Position numbers and translations under genes: made by a program. Shown here in pieces: positions 26,857 to 36,009 of a stretch of 64,000 bases of DNA. The DNA lies in contig NZ_MJIC01000015.1 of NCBI RefSeq assembly GCF_001758465.1, positions 372,001 to 436,000 of the forward strand, in the 5' to 3' direction. Position 1 is the first letter of the stretch, and each line of letters starts with the position of its first letter. The notes beneath the pieces were generated by a model, which saw only the letters and a program-made list of their open reading frames with translations, made no database searches and had not been told where the DNA came from. This stretch comes from Marisediminitalea lipolytica (GTDB lineage Bacteria; Pseudomonadota; Gammaproteobacteria; Enterobacterales; Alteromonadaceae).

Positions 26857-28140
26857 ATGCGAAACTGGCTTATCGGCCTGGCGTTTTTGCCAGGCTTTGC
26901 ATTGGCTGAATCTGGCGCAGACAGCGGCGACACCGCCTGGATCTTAACTGCCACAGCCCTTGTACTCTTTATGACCTTACCCGGACTGGCGTTCTTTTAC
27001 GGCGGTCTGGTCCGCAGCAAAAACGTACTTTCGGTATTAATGCAATGTTTTGCTATTGCCTGTGGCGCTTCACTGATTTGGTTAATCGCTGGCTACAGTC
27101 TGGCGTTTGGTGAAGGCAACGCGTTTATTGGCGACCTCACCAATATGTTCCTGGCTAATACCGATAAGACATCGTTGTCAGGTACATTACCCGAACCGCT
27201 GTTTTTTATGTTTCAAATGACTTTTGCGATTATTACACCGGCACTTATGGTGGGTGGTTTTGCTGAGCGCATGAAGTTCTCCTCGGTGTTAGTATTTTCA
27301 CTAGCCTGGCTGGTACTGGTTTACTTGCCGGTGTGTCACTGGGTTTGGGGCGGCGGCTGGCTTGCTCAGATTGGCCTGCTCGATTTTGCTGGTGGAACCG
27401 TGGTGCACATTACCGCGGGTGTAGGCGCATTAGTGGCAGCAATGTACATTAAAAACCGTCACGGCTACGGCAGTGCATCGATGATTCCACACAACCTCAC
27501 CATGACAGTCGGCGGAGCCGGTATGCTGTGGGTAGGTTGGTTTGGCTTTAATGGTGGCAGTGCCGTGGCCGCTAACGGTGATGCCGCTATGGCGATGCTG
27601 GTAACGCATGTCTCAGCCGCTGCGGGGGCACTGGCCTGGATGACCATTGAGTGGGTTAAGTACGGCAAGCCATCTGTACTGGGTATTGTTACCGGTATGG
27701 TTGCAGGTTTGGGTACCATCACGCCAGCATCGGGGTATGTTGGCCCGGCTGCCGCCCTGGTTATTGGTTTAACCGCTGGTTGTGTTTGTTTCTATTTTAC
27801 CAATCTGGTCAAGCAAAAATGGAAAATTGATGATTCACTGGATGTGTTTCCGGTGCACGGTATCGGCGGTATTTTAGGCACGTTTTTAGCGGGTATTTTC
27901 TGTTCGCCAGATCTGGGTATTTTTAGTGGCTACGGATTTGGTGGCGACAATACCTCTATTGGTGAGCAACTGGGTGTGCAGATGGTGGGGATTTTTGCCA
28001 CCTTCGTGTATACCGCAGTGGTAAGCCTGGTGTTGCTGAAGATCGTGGATATGCTGACCAAAGGCATTCGCGTTACGCCAGAGCAGGAACAGCAAGGGCT
28101 GGATATCAGCAGCCACGAAGAACGTGGTTACAACCTGTAA
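26857..28140 (+). CDS. amtB: Ammonium transporter AmtB
   Basis: A 427-residue Amt/Rh channel, with an N-terminal signal sequence (FLPGFALAES) followed by 11 membrane segments. The pore twin histidines are visible in LPVCHWVWGGGW and VFPVHGIGGILG, and the family signature is DFAGGTVVHITAG. It conducts ammonium across the inner membrane and is inhibited by GlnK, encoded just upstream in the same operon. A GGA Shine-Dalgarno precedes the ATG, and a strong terminator follows the stop. Confidence 0.96.
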   Translation: MRNWLIGLAFLPGFALAESGADSGDTAWILTATALVLFMTLPGLAFFYGGLVRSKNVLSVLMQCFAIACGASLIWLIAGYSLAFGEGNAFIGDLTNMFLANTDKTSLSGTLPEPLFFMFQMTFAIITPALMVGGFAERMKFSSVLVFSLAWLVLVYLPVCHWVWGGGWLAQIGLLDFAGGTVVHITAGVGALVAAMYIKNRHGYGSASMIPHNLTMTVGGAGMLWVGWFGFNGGSAVAANGDAAMAMLVTHVSAAAGALAWMTIEWVKYGKPSVLGIVTGMVAGLGTITPASGYVGPAAALVIGLTAGCVCFYFTNLVKQKWKIDDSLDVFPVHGIGGILGTFLAGIFCSPDLGIFSGYGFGGDNTSIGEQLGVQMVGIFATFVYTAVVSLVLLKIVDMLTKGIRVTPEQEQQGLDISSHEERGYNL

Positions 28141-28161
28141 GGTGTTGTTAGCCCATGTGGC

Positions 28162-28188
28162 AAAAGGCCTGTTTCTACAGGCCTTTTT
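28162..28188 (+). terminator. Rho-independent terminator after glnK-amtB
   Basis: A ten-pair stem (AAAAGGCCTG with CAGGCCTTTT), a six-base loop, and a T-run, starting 21 bp after the amtB stop. Confidence 0.9.
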
Positions 28189-28273
28189 TGTAGCTAAAAC
28201 AAAGTAGTACAGCTAGTGTAAATTTGTTGTTAAGCTACGTACTTTTATTACTTACTGAGATAAGCAAATTAGC

Positions 28274-29029
28274 ATGAGCAAGCTGAAAAAAGTCTTATTG
28301 GCTGCCGGATTAGGCGTCGCTTTATCTGGTCAGTCACTGGCTGCACCCACCGAGGTAACCAAAGCCATTTCCCCTATTGTGATTGACGGCATCGCCGATG
28401 AAGCCGCCTGGGATAAAGCGCAATGGCACCCGCTTGAGCACCTGATGGTGGGCACAATGCCAATTCCTGCGGATTTTAGCGGGCGTTTTAAAATGTTATG
28501 GGATAATGATCAGCTTTATTTGCAGGTCGAAATCATCGACGATGTGCTGATTGATAGTCATCCGAACCCGTTACTGACTTACTGGGACGATGACTGCCTG
28601 GAAATCTTTATCGATGCAGACGCCTCAGGCGGTAATCACTTAAAATCCTACAACGCTTTTGCTTATCACATTGCGCTGGATGGTAATGTGGTTGATATTG
28701 GTCCAACAGACAATGGTGGTCAGGAGTTTGTGTTATTAAATGATCATGCCACCAGCCGCTGGACACGAGCCGATAGCGCCCCTTATCAGATTACCTGGGA
28801 AGTCAGCTTCAGGGTTTATCCTGATACCTTCCATCACAATAAGCCAGTGCCGCCTGAGAGCCTGTCAGCGGAGCAGGTTCTGGGCTTTATGCTGGCCTAT
28901 TGTGATAACGATGGCAGTGAAGAACGGGAGCACTTTGTGGGCTCTCACGAGGTTGAACCCGTTAATGGCGATCGTAACCTGGGTTACATTGACGCCTCGG
29001 TATTTGGTAAAATCAAACTGGTTGATTAG
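28274..29029 (+). CDS. Exported CBM9-like (DOMON-type) carbohydrate-binding protein
   Basis: A 251-residue exported single-domain protein. A signal peptide ends near ALSGQSLAA (residue 23). The rest resembles the carbohydrate-binding family 9 / sugar-binding DOMON-like fold: PIVIDGIADEAAWDKAQW, LWDNDQLYLQVEIIDD, YWDDDCLEIFIDADA and WEVSFRVYP are the typical strand motifs. Such modules usually hang on xylanases or occur alone in marine bacteria. With no catalytic domain here, a binding or haem/sugar sensing role is possible. It is convergent with a diguanylate cyclase, with only 6 bp between stops. Confidence 0.85.
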   Translation: MSKLKKVLLAAGLGVALSGQSLAAPTEVTKAISPIVIDGIADEAAWDKAQWHPLEHLMVGTMPIPADFSGRFKMLWDNDQLYLQVEIIDDVLIDSHPNPLLTYWDDDCLEIFIDADASGGNHLKSYNAFAYHIALDGNVVDIGPTDNGGQEFVLLNDHATSRWTRADSAPYQITWEVSFRVYPDTFHHNKPVPPESLSAEQVLGFMLAYCDNDGSEEREHFVGSHEVEPVNGDRNLGYIDASVFGKIKLVD

Positions 29030-29035
29030 CCTGTC

Positions 29036-30559
29036 TTACAGGCTGGCTGTGGCGTGCTTTTTTTCGTACATCAACATGTCAGCCTCATGCAGTAACAGCG
29101 ATAAATCAGAGTGTGGGGCATCGATTATCTGTGCTCCCACACTGGCCGATACTTCAATGATCTTTTCGTCTATTTTCAGGCTTAAATCTGTCAGACGTTC
29201 GCTGATACGCTTGGTGACGCGTTCAGCAATGCTGCGGTTATGGCAGTGACTCATCACAACAAATTCATCGCCGCCCAAGCGGCCTACGATGTCCTGAGCA
29301 CGGGACTGACTGTTGAGTATCTTGGCCAGAATAATCAGCGCTTCATCCCCAACCCGGTGGCCGTAAGTGTCATTAATGTGTTTAAAGCCATCGAGATCGA
29401 TAAACAGTAACAGAATTACGCCGCCCCGTTTTTTATGCGCAGAGAGCATTTCGTTGGCAGATGCTTCCCATCCCCTGCGGTTAAGCACCGGACAAAGTGG
29501 ATCGCTTGAGGCCGCAAGATAAGCCTGCATTTTGTCTGCCTGAAGTCGCTTAACACGCTCTGAAGCCGCGATTGCCAACAGTAATGCTTCGGCCGTTACG
29601 GCAATGATTAATGCATAGCGGGTTAAAAACTCACTGACATGCGGGAGGTAGACCCTAAACAGCATGGCGGCAAGAAGCACAATCAGCGCTATCAGCACCC
29701 ATCCGGCACCGTGAATTTTACGCAGCGCGGCGTAGGCGGTTGCTACCGTAATGGCAACCATGCCAATCAGGGTTATTGGCCCCATAAGCTGACTGGCCAA
29801 CAGGTGCAGCGGCTCTACCGGCAAGGCCGAAATAAAGCCTAAAACCAAGACCAACAGACCACAATTTATAATGGTCTGGTATTCCCACTGCTTTAGAATG
29901 AGTCTTAAATCCAGTAATAAACAAATAAATCTGACAGCGGTAAATACCGTGGCTCCGGCAAAGATAGATTTTAACTCGTGGCTGTGTAGCCAGTGCACAT
30001 CCGGCATTAGTAAGCGCAGCAGACTTTCCTGTAAAATAAAGAAAAATCCGGCGCTTAATATGTAGCCGCTATACGCATAGAATCCGGCATTATGTAAGCT
30101 GCGGCCTAATACGCCAACGTAGATACACAGTGCAATACAAAACCCGCCAAACGCACTGATGGTTAATATATGCAGGTTGTTTTCCTGTTGGAAAACATGC
30201 AAATCTCTGAGTGCCATCGATACAGCGCTATCGTGATCAGACTCCACAGTCAGCGTAAACTGATAGAGCCCTTCAGGCAGAAGATAAGCTGCCCGGGCGC
30301 TGGATAAAACAGTGATATCCACCGAGTCATCGGCGTAAATTTCGGGTCTGCTCAGTGCATCGAGTGGAAAGCTGAGGACCTTCGCGTGGGGAAGCTGACA
30401 GCGAAACTGTAAATCGATAATTCCCGGTGCAACCTCAACCGGTTGTTCGAGAGTCTGGTGCTGTGGCGCTATCAACTGGCAGTCAGCATAACTCAGCGAC
30501 GAGAATAGCATCATCAGTAAGGCGACGAGGTAAGCGTATTTATTGCGTAAAATATCCAT
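29036..30559 (-). CDS. Membrane diguanylate cyclase (7TMR-DISM-like sensor, GGDEF)
   Basis: A 507-residue c-di-GMP synthase. A signal peptide (1-25) is followed by a periplasmic beta-sandwich (about 30-130), about seven membrane segments (about 130-330), and a GGDEF domain (about 345-500). The active site reads RLGGDEF, and an intact allosteric inhibition site (RAQD) lies exactly five residues before it, so product feedback is expected. The substrate-binding DLDGFKHINDTYGHRVGD is complete. The layout matches 7TMR-DISM receptors, although the periplasmic domain is not clearly DISMED2. The ATG at 30559 is preferred to a GTG two codons earlier. Confidence 0.92.
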   Translation of the reverse strand: MDILRNKYAYLVALLMMLFSSLSYADCQLIAPQHQTLEQPVEVAPGIIDLQFRCQLPHAKVLSFPLDALSRPEIYADDSVDITVLSSARAAYLLPEGLYQFTLTVESDHDSAVSMALRDLHVFQQENNLHILTISAFGGFCIALCIYVGVLGRSLHNAGFYAYSGYILSAGFFFILQESLLRLLMPDVHWLHSHELKSIFAGATVFTAVRFICLLLDLRLILKQWEYQTIINCGLLVLVLGFISALPVEPLHLLASQLMGPITLIGMVAITVATAYAALRKIHGAGWVLIALIVLLAAMLFRVYLPHVSEFLTRYALIIAVTAEALLLAIAASERVKRLQADKMQAYLAASSDPLCPVLNRRGWEASANEMLSAHKKRGGVILLLFIDLDGFKHINDTYGHRVGDEALIILAKILNSQSRAQDIVGRLGGDEFVVMSHCHNRSIAERVTKRISERLTDLSLKIDEKIIEVSASVGAQIIDAPHSDLSLLLHEADMLMYEKKHATASL

Positions 30560-30725
30560 TTCCACAGCGAGACAACCTGCTACAACGTGTAATTAATGAC
30601 ATCCATGGGGATTATCCCACGTCTTTACGTAACGTAGAATAAGCATTCTTAATTTACGCTTTTCTTCAGCGAATGTGAATAAGATGCTGTTTGTATTTGC
30701 ATTTTTTATGAGCAATGTGGTGGCT

Positions 30726-32945
30726 TTAATCGCCACCAACAATTTGTACCTGAGCCAGATCGGTATCGCCTTTGATGACCTTATAGATAGCATCCTGCAC
30801 CAGGGTCCGCATGCCGTCCTGCATAGCCTGGGCTTTCATGTCGGCAACCGAGGCCTCTTTGTAAACCATGGAGCGCAATGCCGGTGTCATGCCAAGAAGC
30901 TCATGCACGCCGGTACGACCGCGATAGCCGGTGTCCCCGCACTCCTCACAGCCTTTGGCGTGATAAAGCTCCAGGTTGTCCGGCAGGTTGAGCTCGTGGA
31001 GGTACTCTTCTCCATACTGGCGTTTGATAAACGCCCAGTCGGTTTCGCTGGCAGGACGTTTTTCCTTACAGCTGCCGCACAATGTACGAATAAGACGTTG
31101 CGCCAGAATACCCACACAGGCATCTGAAAAGTTAACCGGATCGAGGCCTAAATCCAGCAAACGGGTGATAGTTTCGGGCGCAGAGTTAGTATGCAGAGTC
31201 GAAAGTACTAAGTGACCAGTAAGCGAGGCTTCAATACCCGCGTGGGCAGTTTCTTTATCCCGCATTTCACCAATCAGAATGATGTCCGGGTCGGCCCGCA
31301 AAAAGGCGCGTAACGCATTAGCAAAGGTAAAGCCAATTTTAGGACTCACCTGCACCTGCTGCAGACCAGGCTGGGTGATTTCCACCGGATCCTCAGCCGT
31401 CCATATTTTCTTTTCGGGGGTATTCAGGTAACCAAGGATGGCATGCAACGTCGTGGTTTTACCTGAACCCGTGGGCCCTACTACCAGCAAAATCCCGTGG
31501 GGTTTTTTAATCATATCCTCGAGGCGGGACATATTACTAGGCGCAACGTTCATCTTGCCAATGGGCATAGCGCCACCAGAGGCAAGAATACGCATAACAA
31601 CGCCTTCGCCAGCTACCGTAGGAATGGTTGCTACCCGCACCTCTACCAGCTGACCACTCATTCTGAATGCCAGTTTACCGTCCTGAGGAACGCGCTTTTC
31701 TGCGATATTCAGGTTTGACATAATTTTTATGCGCGCAATCACCGCACTATGGTGCGATGCCGGGACCTGGTTGATGTCACGGCACACGCCATCTATCCGC
31801 ATTCTTACGCGGGTAGGGCCATTTTTCTCCGGATCGATATGAATATCAGAAGCGTTAAGGCGTTTAGCATCGTGCAGGATCCGGCTTACCAAACGGACTA
31901 CCGCAGGCGCATCGTCAGAAAGTTCGTCGACAGTTTCATCGGACTCTTCTGCTGAAGTACCGATTTCATCAAGGATTTCACTCATTTCTCCGGGGCCGCT
32001 GCCCCCTACTGAGTCACCCAGATATTGTAAAATATGGGTAGGTAAACCCACGGCAATATCGTAGCTGTCTATGCCCAGCGCGCTTTCTATTTCCATGAGC
32101 AACGAGGCGTTATTTGGCTCAGCCATCAGTACAATAGGCTTGTCATGGGCATCTGCAATAACGGCCACAAAGTTGCGTTTCAGGTAAGAGCTGTTGAGGC
32201 GACTTTCACTTTGATACAGATGATACTTTTCGGGATCAAAATGGATAAAAGGGACCTGATAGTGAATGGATAAAGAGGTGCCCAGTTTGGCTTCGTTAAT
32301 GCGGTATTCCGACATCAGGCGTTGAACCATCTGACGGGTATCGTTGCTGCTCTCCTGTAGGTCTGCGAGTGCTTTTTCGCTAATCAGGTTTTCGTGCAGC
32401 AGTAAGTCGAATGGGTTTTGTGTGCCACCCAGTTCGTAACGGAATTTATTACCAAGGATCTCGTTTAGTTCGCGGGCTACCGCCATGTCCTTATTGGTAA
32501 ACGGGCCACTGTTTTTATTAATAATCTGCAGAATGCCCATGATGACCCCGGCATTAAGGATCGGCACGCACAAAATGTTGCGCGTACGAAAGTCGCTGCT
32601 TTTATCAAATCTGTCGGCAAATCTTAACCGCGGATGTATGGCAGCAAGTTCCTGCGTATCGTAGGGGTTAGAGATAATCAGCGGGCGCTGAGAAAGTGCG
32701 ACATAACCAGCTATAGAGAGAGGGCTGATCGGTACCTTAATTTCCAGGGTTTCTTTACCTGTTTTAAACCGTGCGACCAAATCCTGATGCTGCCTGCGGC
32801 GCTGAAAAATACTCATACGCTGGGCGTCAAATAAACCGAGTACAAGGGGTTCTAGCTCTTTATAGGCATCTAACAACGTCGGCTTTTTCTCAAGCACTGT
32901 GTTGATTTTATCGAACACCAACTGGTTTTCATTTATCTCTGACAT
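30726..32945 (-). CDS. GspE/PilB-family secretion ATPase with N-terminal GAF domain
   Basis: A 739-residue AAA+ ATPase of the type II secretion/type IV pilus superfamily. Residues about 20-170 form a GAF-like domain (ILCVPILNAGVIMGILQIINK), residues about 190-330 a GspE N-terminal (MshEN-like) domain, and the rest the motor. Walker A GPTGSGKTTTL is near residue 488, the Asp/Walker B region DIILIGEMRD follows, and the zinc-binding tetracysteine CGSC...CEEC lies near 620-655. A GAF domain is not part of usual GspE or PilB, suggesting ligand control. No other secretion or pilus genes adjoin, so its machine is encoded elsewhere. Confidence 0.9.
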   Translation of the reverse strand: MSEINENQLVFDKINTVLEKKPTLLDAYKELEPLVLGLFDAQRMSIFQRRRQHQDLVARFKTGKETLEIKVPISPLSIAGYVALSQRPLIISNPYDTQELAAIHPRLRFADRFDKSSDFRTRNILCVPILNAGVIMGILQIINKNSGPFTNKDMAVARELNEILGNKFRYELGGTQNPFDLLLHENLISEKALADLQESSNDTRQMVQRLMSEYRINEAKLGTSLSIHYQVPFIHFDPEKYHLYQSESRLNSSYLKRNFVAVIADAHDKPIVLMAEPNNASLLMEIESALGIDSYDIAVGLPTHILQYLGDSVGGSGPGEMSEILDEIGTSAEESDETVDELSDDAPAVVRLVSRILHDAKRLNASDIHIDPEKNGPTRVRMRIDGVCRDINQVPASHHSAVIARIKIMSNLNIAEKRVPQDGKLAFRMSGQLVEVRVATIPTVAGEGVVMRILASGGAMPIGKMNVAPSNMSRLEDMIKKPHGILLVVGPTGSGKTTTLHAILGYLNTPEKKIWTAEDPVEITQPGLQQVQVSPKIGFTFANALRAFLRADPDIILIGEMRDKETAHAGIEASLTGHLVLSTLHTNSAPETITRLLDLGLDPVNFSDACVGILAQRLIRTLCGSCKEKRPASETDWAFIKRQYGEEYLHELNLPDNLELYHAKGCEECGDTGYRGRTGVHELLGMTPALRSMVYKEASVADMKAQAMQDGMRTLVQDAIYKVIKGDTDLAQVQIVGGD

Positions 32946-33102
32946 ATTCTACTACAAATTAGTAAGCTGTTACTCACAGGGCAGGAAACATATCTGGCTG
33001 TGATGAAGTATAGTATTAATATATATCACCTTATACCCTCTGACCTAATGCAGCAATACTGCAAAAGGTGCAGGTGGTAAAAGTCGGTGCATGTCGGGCT
33101 GT

Positions 33103-34854
33103 TTACTGCCCCTGCTCCGGTGATGATTTTAATTGTTCTTTCAGCGTCACGTTAAAGTGAAAATCACCGATTTGCATTATACGGTACTGAGGTTGTCTGT
33201 AGTTTACCTCCAGTGCCTGAAGATACTCGCGCAGAGTCATCGTTTTATTTTTGCCGGCCGGGCCCAAATCTTCTATATCTATCGGATACCAATTACTGTT
33301 TCTGCGTATATACAGGGTGGCGTCTACCAGGTAGTTAGTTTCCAGCATTAGCAGGTAGTCGGTTTGGTTATCGCCATCAGGGTCGACCGCCAGCAGATAA
33401 ATATGCTCTGCCTGTCGCAGCAGGTAGTTACTTTTGGTCAGGTTATCGTAAATAACATCGGCGAGCTCCGAGGGCATTTCGCAGTCGTTGAGACATTCAA
33501 TGCTATTGACCACCATCAGCCTGTCCTGCTCAGGCTCTATAGCATTTTCCTGATAGGCCCGGGAAAGTCTTAGTGCCAGTGTCGGGTGACTGTCGCCATA
33601 GGTTTGCTTTAGATGTTCAATGGCAAGGTAACCAGGCAAAGCAAGCTGATTGGCAAAATACGGTATGTCTATGTCCTGCAGATCGGTTTGTCCGGATTCG
33701 ATACGGGCCAACTGGCTATCAGCTGTTAATTTTCGTAAGTCTGCAAAAGGGCTGTTTACCAATACCATCACCAGCATCAGTAGCCAGCCCATCGCGACAT
33801 TAATGCGGCCGAGACCGGCAATCCAGTCATCTCTGTAGCGTGCTATACAAGTTACATAGCCAAGGGAAAAAAGCGCCAGGAACATCCATACTATCATCCC
33901 CCAGTAACGACTTACTGACCAGCCATACTGCTCCACCCTTAGGGACAGGCCATAAAATACCAGCCCGCTGTAAACGGGTAACAAGAGTATGCCGAGATAG
34001 ATAAACCGGTGTATAAAAGGTGAGTAAGGGCGTTCATCTGCATTACCCTGATATACGCTGTTCAGCGCAAACAGCAGGCAGGCCTGCATCCACAGGATGA
34101 GATAACTGCCCGGGCCTTCTTCCCATAGCGGCGATAAACCGGTAAACGGTAAAGCGAGCAGGAAGATCACAGAGACAAACACCAGTAATACCAGAAGGTA
34201 TTTCAACAGCGCTTGCTGCAACTGTTTAATGGTATCGACGATAACGCTGAGCCGGCGAATAAGAATTACGCCCAGTGCCAGAGCAAGATTGAGCGCCGGG
34301 TAATAAAACCACTTTTGTTCAAATAGTTCGCCAAAAAAATCGATATTGATAACCGAGAAAAGCCCGGCCCACAGCATCAACACCCCCCAGGTAACCAGAG
34401 TAAACGCCAGTGCCAGACCCAGCGTAAGCAGGTTGCGCCACGAATAGTGAAACAACTGAGGATAAACGAAAGGCTCATCGGCCGTTTTTACCTGCACATA
34501 CATCAGCGCTTTAAAGGTCAGTAAAGCCAGAGTAAATGTCATGGGGGCGAGCAGGGTGTCGAGGCGTGAAGGCGAAGAAGGGATTGCCTGGCCACCGGTG
34601 TAAAAGGCAAGCAGCGCACAAAGCGCGGCAAAAGGGGCGATGTAGGTAACCAGCCTGATCTTATTGCGGTCGTTAACCCCCAACAGATACATGCCAGGCC
34701 CGATAATGACCAGAGCATAAGCCGCAAATAGCCACTGCGGCGCCGTGGCCGGCCAGAACTCAAAGTCGATGGACTGATGTAATAGTAATAGAGCGAGCCC
34801 CTGTAGCAGGGCAACAAGTAGCATCAGCCGGGTAGGATAACGCAGTTCTTCCAT
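33103..34854 (-). CDS. DUF4153 family polytopic membrane protein
   Basis: A 583-residue protein with about 10-12 membrane segments over the first about 400 residues and a soluble C-terminal region of about 190 residues rich in aspartate (LAVDPDGDNQTDYLLMLETNYL). The membrane part resembles DUF4153 (WLFAAYALVIIGPGMYLLGV, TWGVLMLWAGLFSVI). Its function is unknown. The C-terminal domain is probably periplasmic or cytosolic and might sense something (inference). It is transcribed in the same direction as the GAF-GspE gene, 157 bp upstream. Confidence 0.78.
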   Translation of the reverse strand: MEELRYPTRLMLLVALLQGLALLLLHQSIDFEFWPATAPQWLFAAYALVIIGPGMYLLGVNDRNKIRLVTYIAPFAALCALLAFYTGGQAIPSSPSRLDTLLAPMTFTLALLTFKALMYVQVKTADEPFVYPQLFHYSWRNLLTLGLALAFTLVTWGVLMLWAGLFSVINIDFFGELFEQKWFYYPALNLALALGVILIRRLSVIVDTIKQLQQALLKYLLVLLVFVSVIFLLALPFTGLSPLWEEGPGSYLILWMQACLLFALNSVYQGNADERPYSPFIHRFIYLGILLLPVYSGLVFYGLSLRVEQYGWSVSRYWGMIVWMFLALFSLGYVTCIARYRDDWIAGLGRINVAMGWLLMLVMVLVNSPFADLRKLTADSQLARIESGQTDLQDIDIPYFANQLALPGYLAIEHLKQTYGDSHPTLALRLSRAYQENAIEPEQDRLMVVNSIECLNDCEMPSELADVIYDNLTKSNYLLRQAEHIYLLAVDPDGDNQTDYLLMLETNYLVDATLYIRRNSNWYPIDIEDLGPAGKNKTMTLREYLQALEVNYRQPQYRIMQIGDFHFNVTLKEQLKSSPEQGQ

Positions 34855-34935
34855 AAATATCGTCGCCTGATTGTTTTACTTACTAAACTACAGTAGTTTT
34901 ATGAATTGGTGAAAATTAAATAAAGAGAAGAACTT

Positions 34936-35412
34936 ATGCCCGGTACTGAGCGTTCATTAACGTTGCGCTTTCTGGCAGAGCCTGCGGATGTCAACTTCGG
35001 TGGTAAAGTGCACGGCGGTGCGGTAATGAAATGGATCGACTTAAGTGCCTATGGATGTGCTGCCGGCTGGAGCGGGAAATACTGTATTACAGCGTACGTT
35101 GGCGGCATGCACTTTGTTAAGCCTATTCTGGTAGGCAATATCGTGGAAGTGGAAGCCAAGGTGATTTATACCGGCAAAAGCTCAATGCATATTCGTATTC
35201 TGGTGCGTGCTGGCGATCCGAAAAGCAGCGAACGGGAACTCTGCACACATTGTATCGCTGTGATGGTAGCCATGGATGAGAACGGGAAGCCTTCATCTGT
35301 ACCCGACTGGGTACCCCAAACTGAGCAGGACAAGCGTCAAAGGGATTCAGCACTCAAATTAATGGCCATGCGCGAACAAATTCGGGACGAAATGACCACC
35401 TATCTGGACTAA
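34936..35412 (+). CDS. Acyl-CoA thioesterase, hotdog fold (YciA/BFIT-like)
   Basis: A 158-residue hotdog-fold thioesterase that hydrolyses acyl-CoA to free acid and CoA. It carries the family core FLAEPADVNFGGKVHGGAVMKWID, with the catalytic-site Asn and Asp typical of the YciA/ACOT group, and the second strand FVKPILVGNIVEVEAKV. No signal peptide. It stands alone after a gap of 81 bp from the divergent DUF4153 gene. Its substrate range cannot be read from sequence. Confidence 0.92.
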   Translation: MPGTERSLTLRFLAEPADVNFGGKVHGGAVMKWIDLSAYGCAAGWSGKYCITAYVGGMHFVKPILVGNIVEVEAKVIYTGKSSMHIRILVRAGDPKSSERELCTHCIAVMVAMDENGKPSSVPDWVPQTEQDKRQRDSALKLMAMREQIRDEMTTYLD

Positions 35413-35523
35413 ATTCAGACTAATCCAAAAGCTGTTTCAATGCTTTTCAGAGCGGGTGACCGTATACCCAATAACTAACGGGAAGCGTTTCATCAACTGG
35501 TTTGGAGAAAGGACAAATAAAGT

Positions 35524-36009
35524 ATGAATATGCGATGTGTTGCCAGCAGCGTAAGCGCCTTTTTATTGTGCTTATGGTCATCCTGGTGTTTAGCGATAGA
35601 GCTTGCCCCCGATAAACTGCAGTTGCTCGATAAAACAGCACGAAACCCTAAGCAGGTTATAGAAATGGTGAGCGCGGTGCTGGCTTTTGTGGGTGAAACC
35701 ATGCGCCAGTGCTTCTGAGACACGGATATTATTGGCCGTATCGGCGGTGAAGAGTTCTTACTGGTTTTCCCGGCCGGTGAGAAACAGGCGGTGAAGGCTT
35801 CTCTTGAATCGTTTATACAAGCTTGTGGAAAGCTGCCATCTAAGCTATCGCAGTATGATGGGCTGAGCGTTACCTTTTCCATAGGCTTAACCAATGTAGA
35901 TACCCGTCGGGAATTAATGGCTTCAATGACTAACGCCGATAACCTGCTTTATCAGGCCAAGGCACAGGGGAAGCGCAGGGTGGTAGATGATGAAACCAAT
36001 CAGCAGTGA
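35524..36009 (+). pseudogene. Remnant of an exported GGDEF diguanylate cyclase (internal deletion plus nonsense codon)
   Basis: One reading frame contains a start with a Shine-Dalgarno (GGAGAAAGGA, spaced), a signal peptide (ending WCLA, about residue 24), about 20 residues that look like the start of a helical or TPR sensor region, and then abruptly the middle of a GGDEF domain: AFVGETMRQCF, a TGA stop (35716-35718), DTDIIGRIGGEEFLLVFP, to VVDDETNQQ at the end. The stop replaces the arginine found at that place in GGDEF proteins and is one C-to-T change from CGA. The sensor region and the first half of the GGDEF fold are missing. The 3' end overlaps the next gene's start by 23 bp. Confidence 0.85.

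Noticed and set aside
30675..31127. 150-codon + strand ORF over the GspE gene end
   Set aside because: Antisense to the well-supported ATPase C-terminus; composition does not look like a protein.
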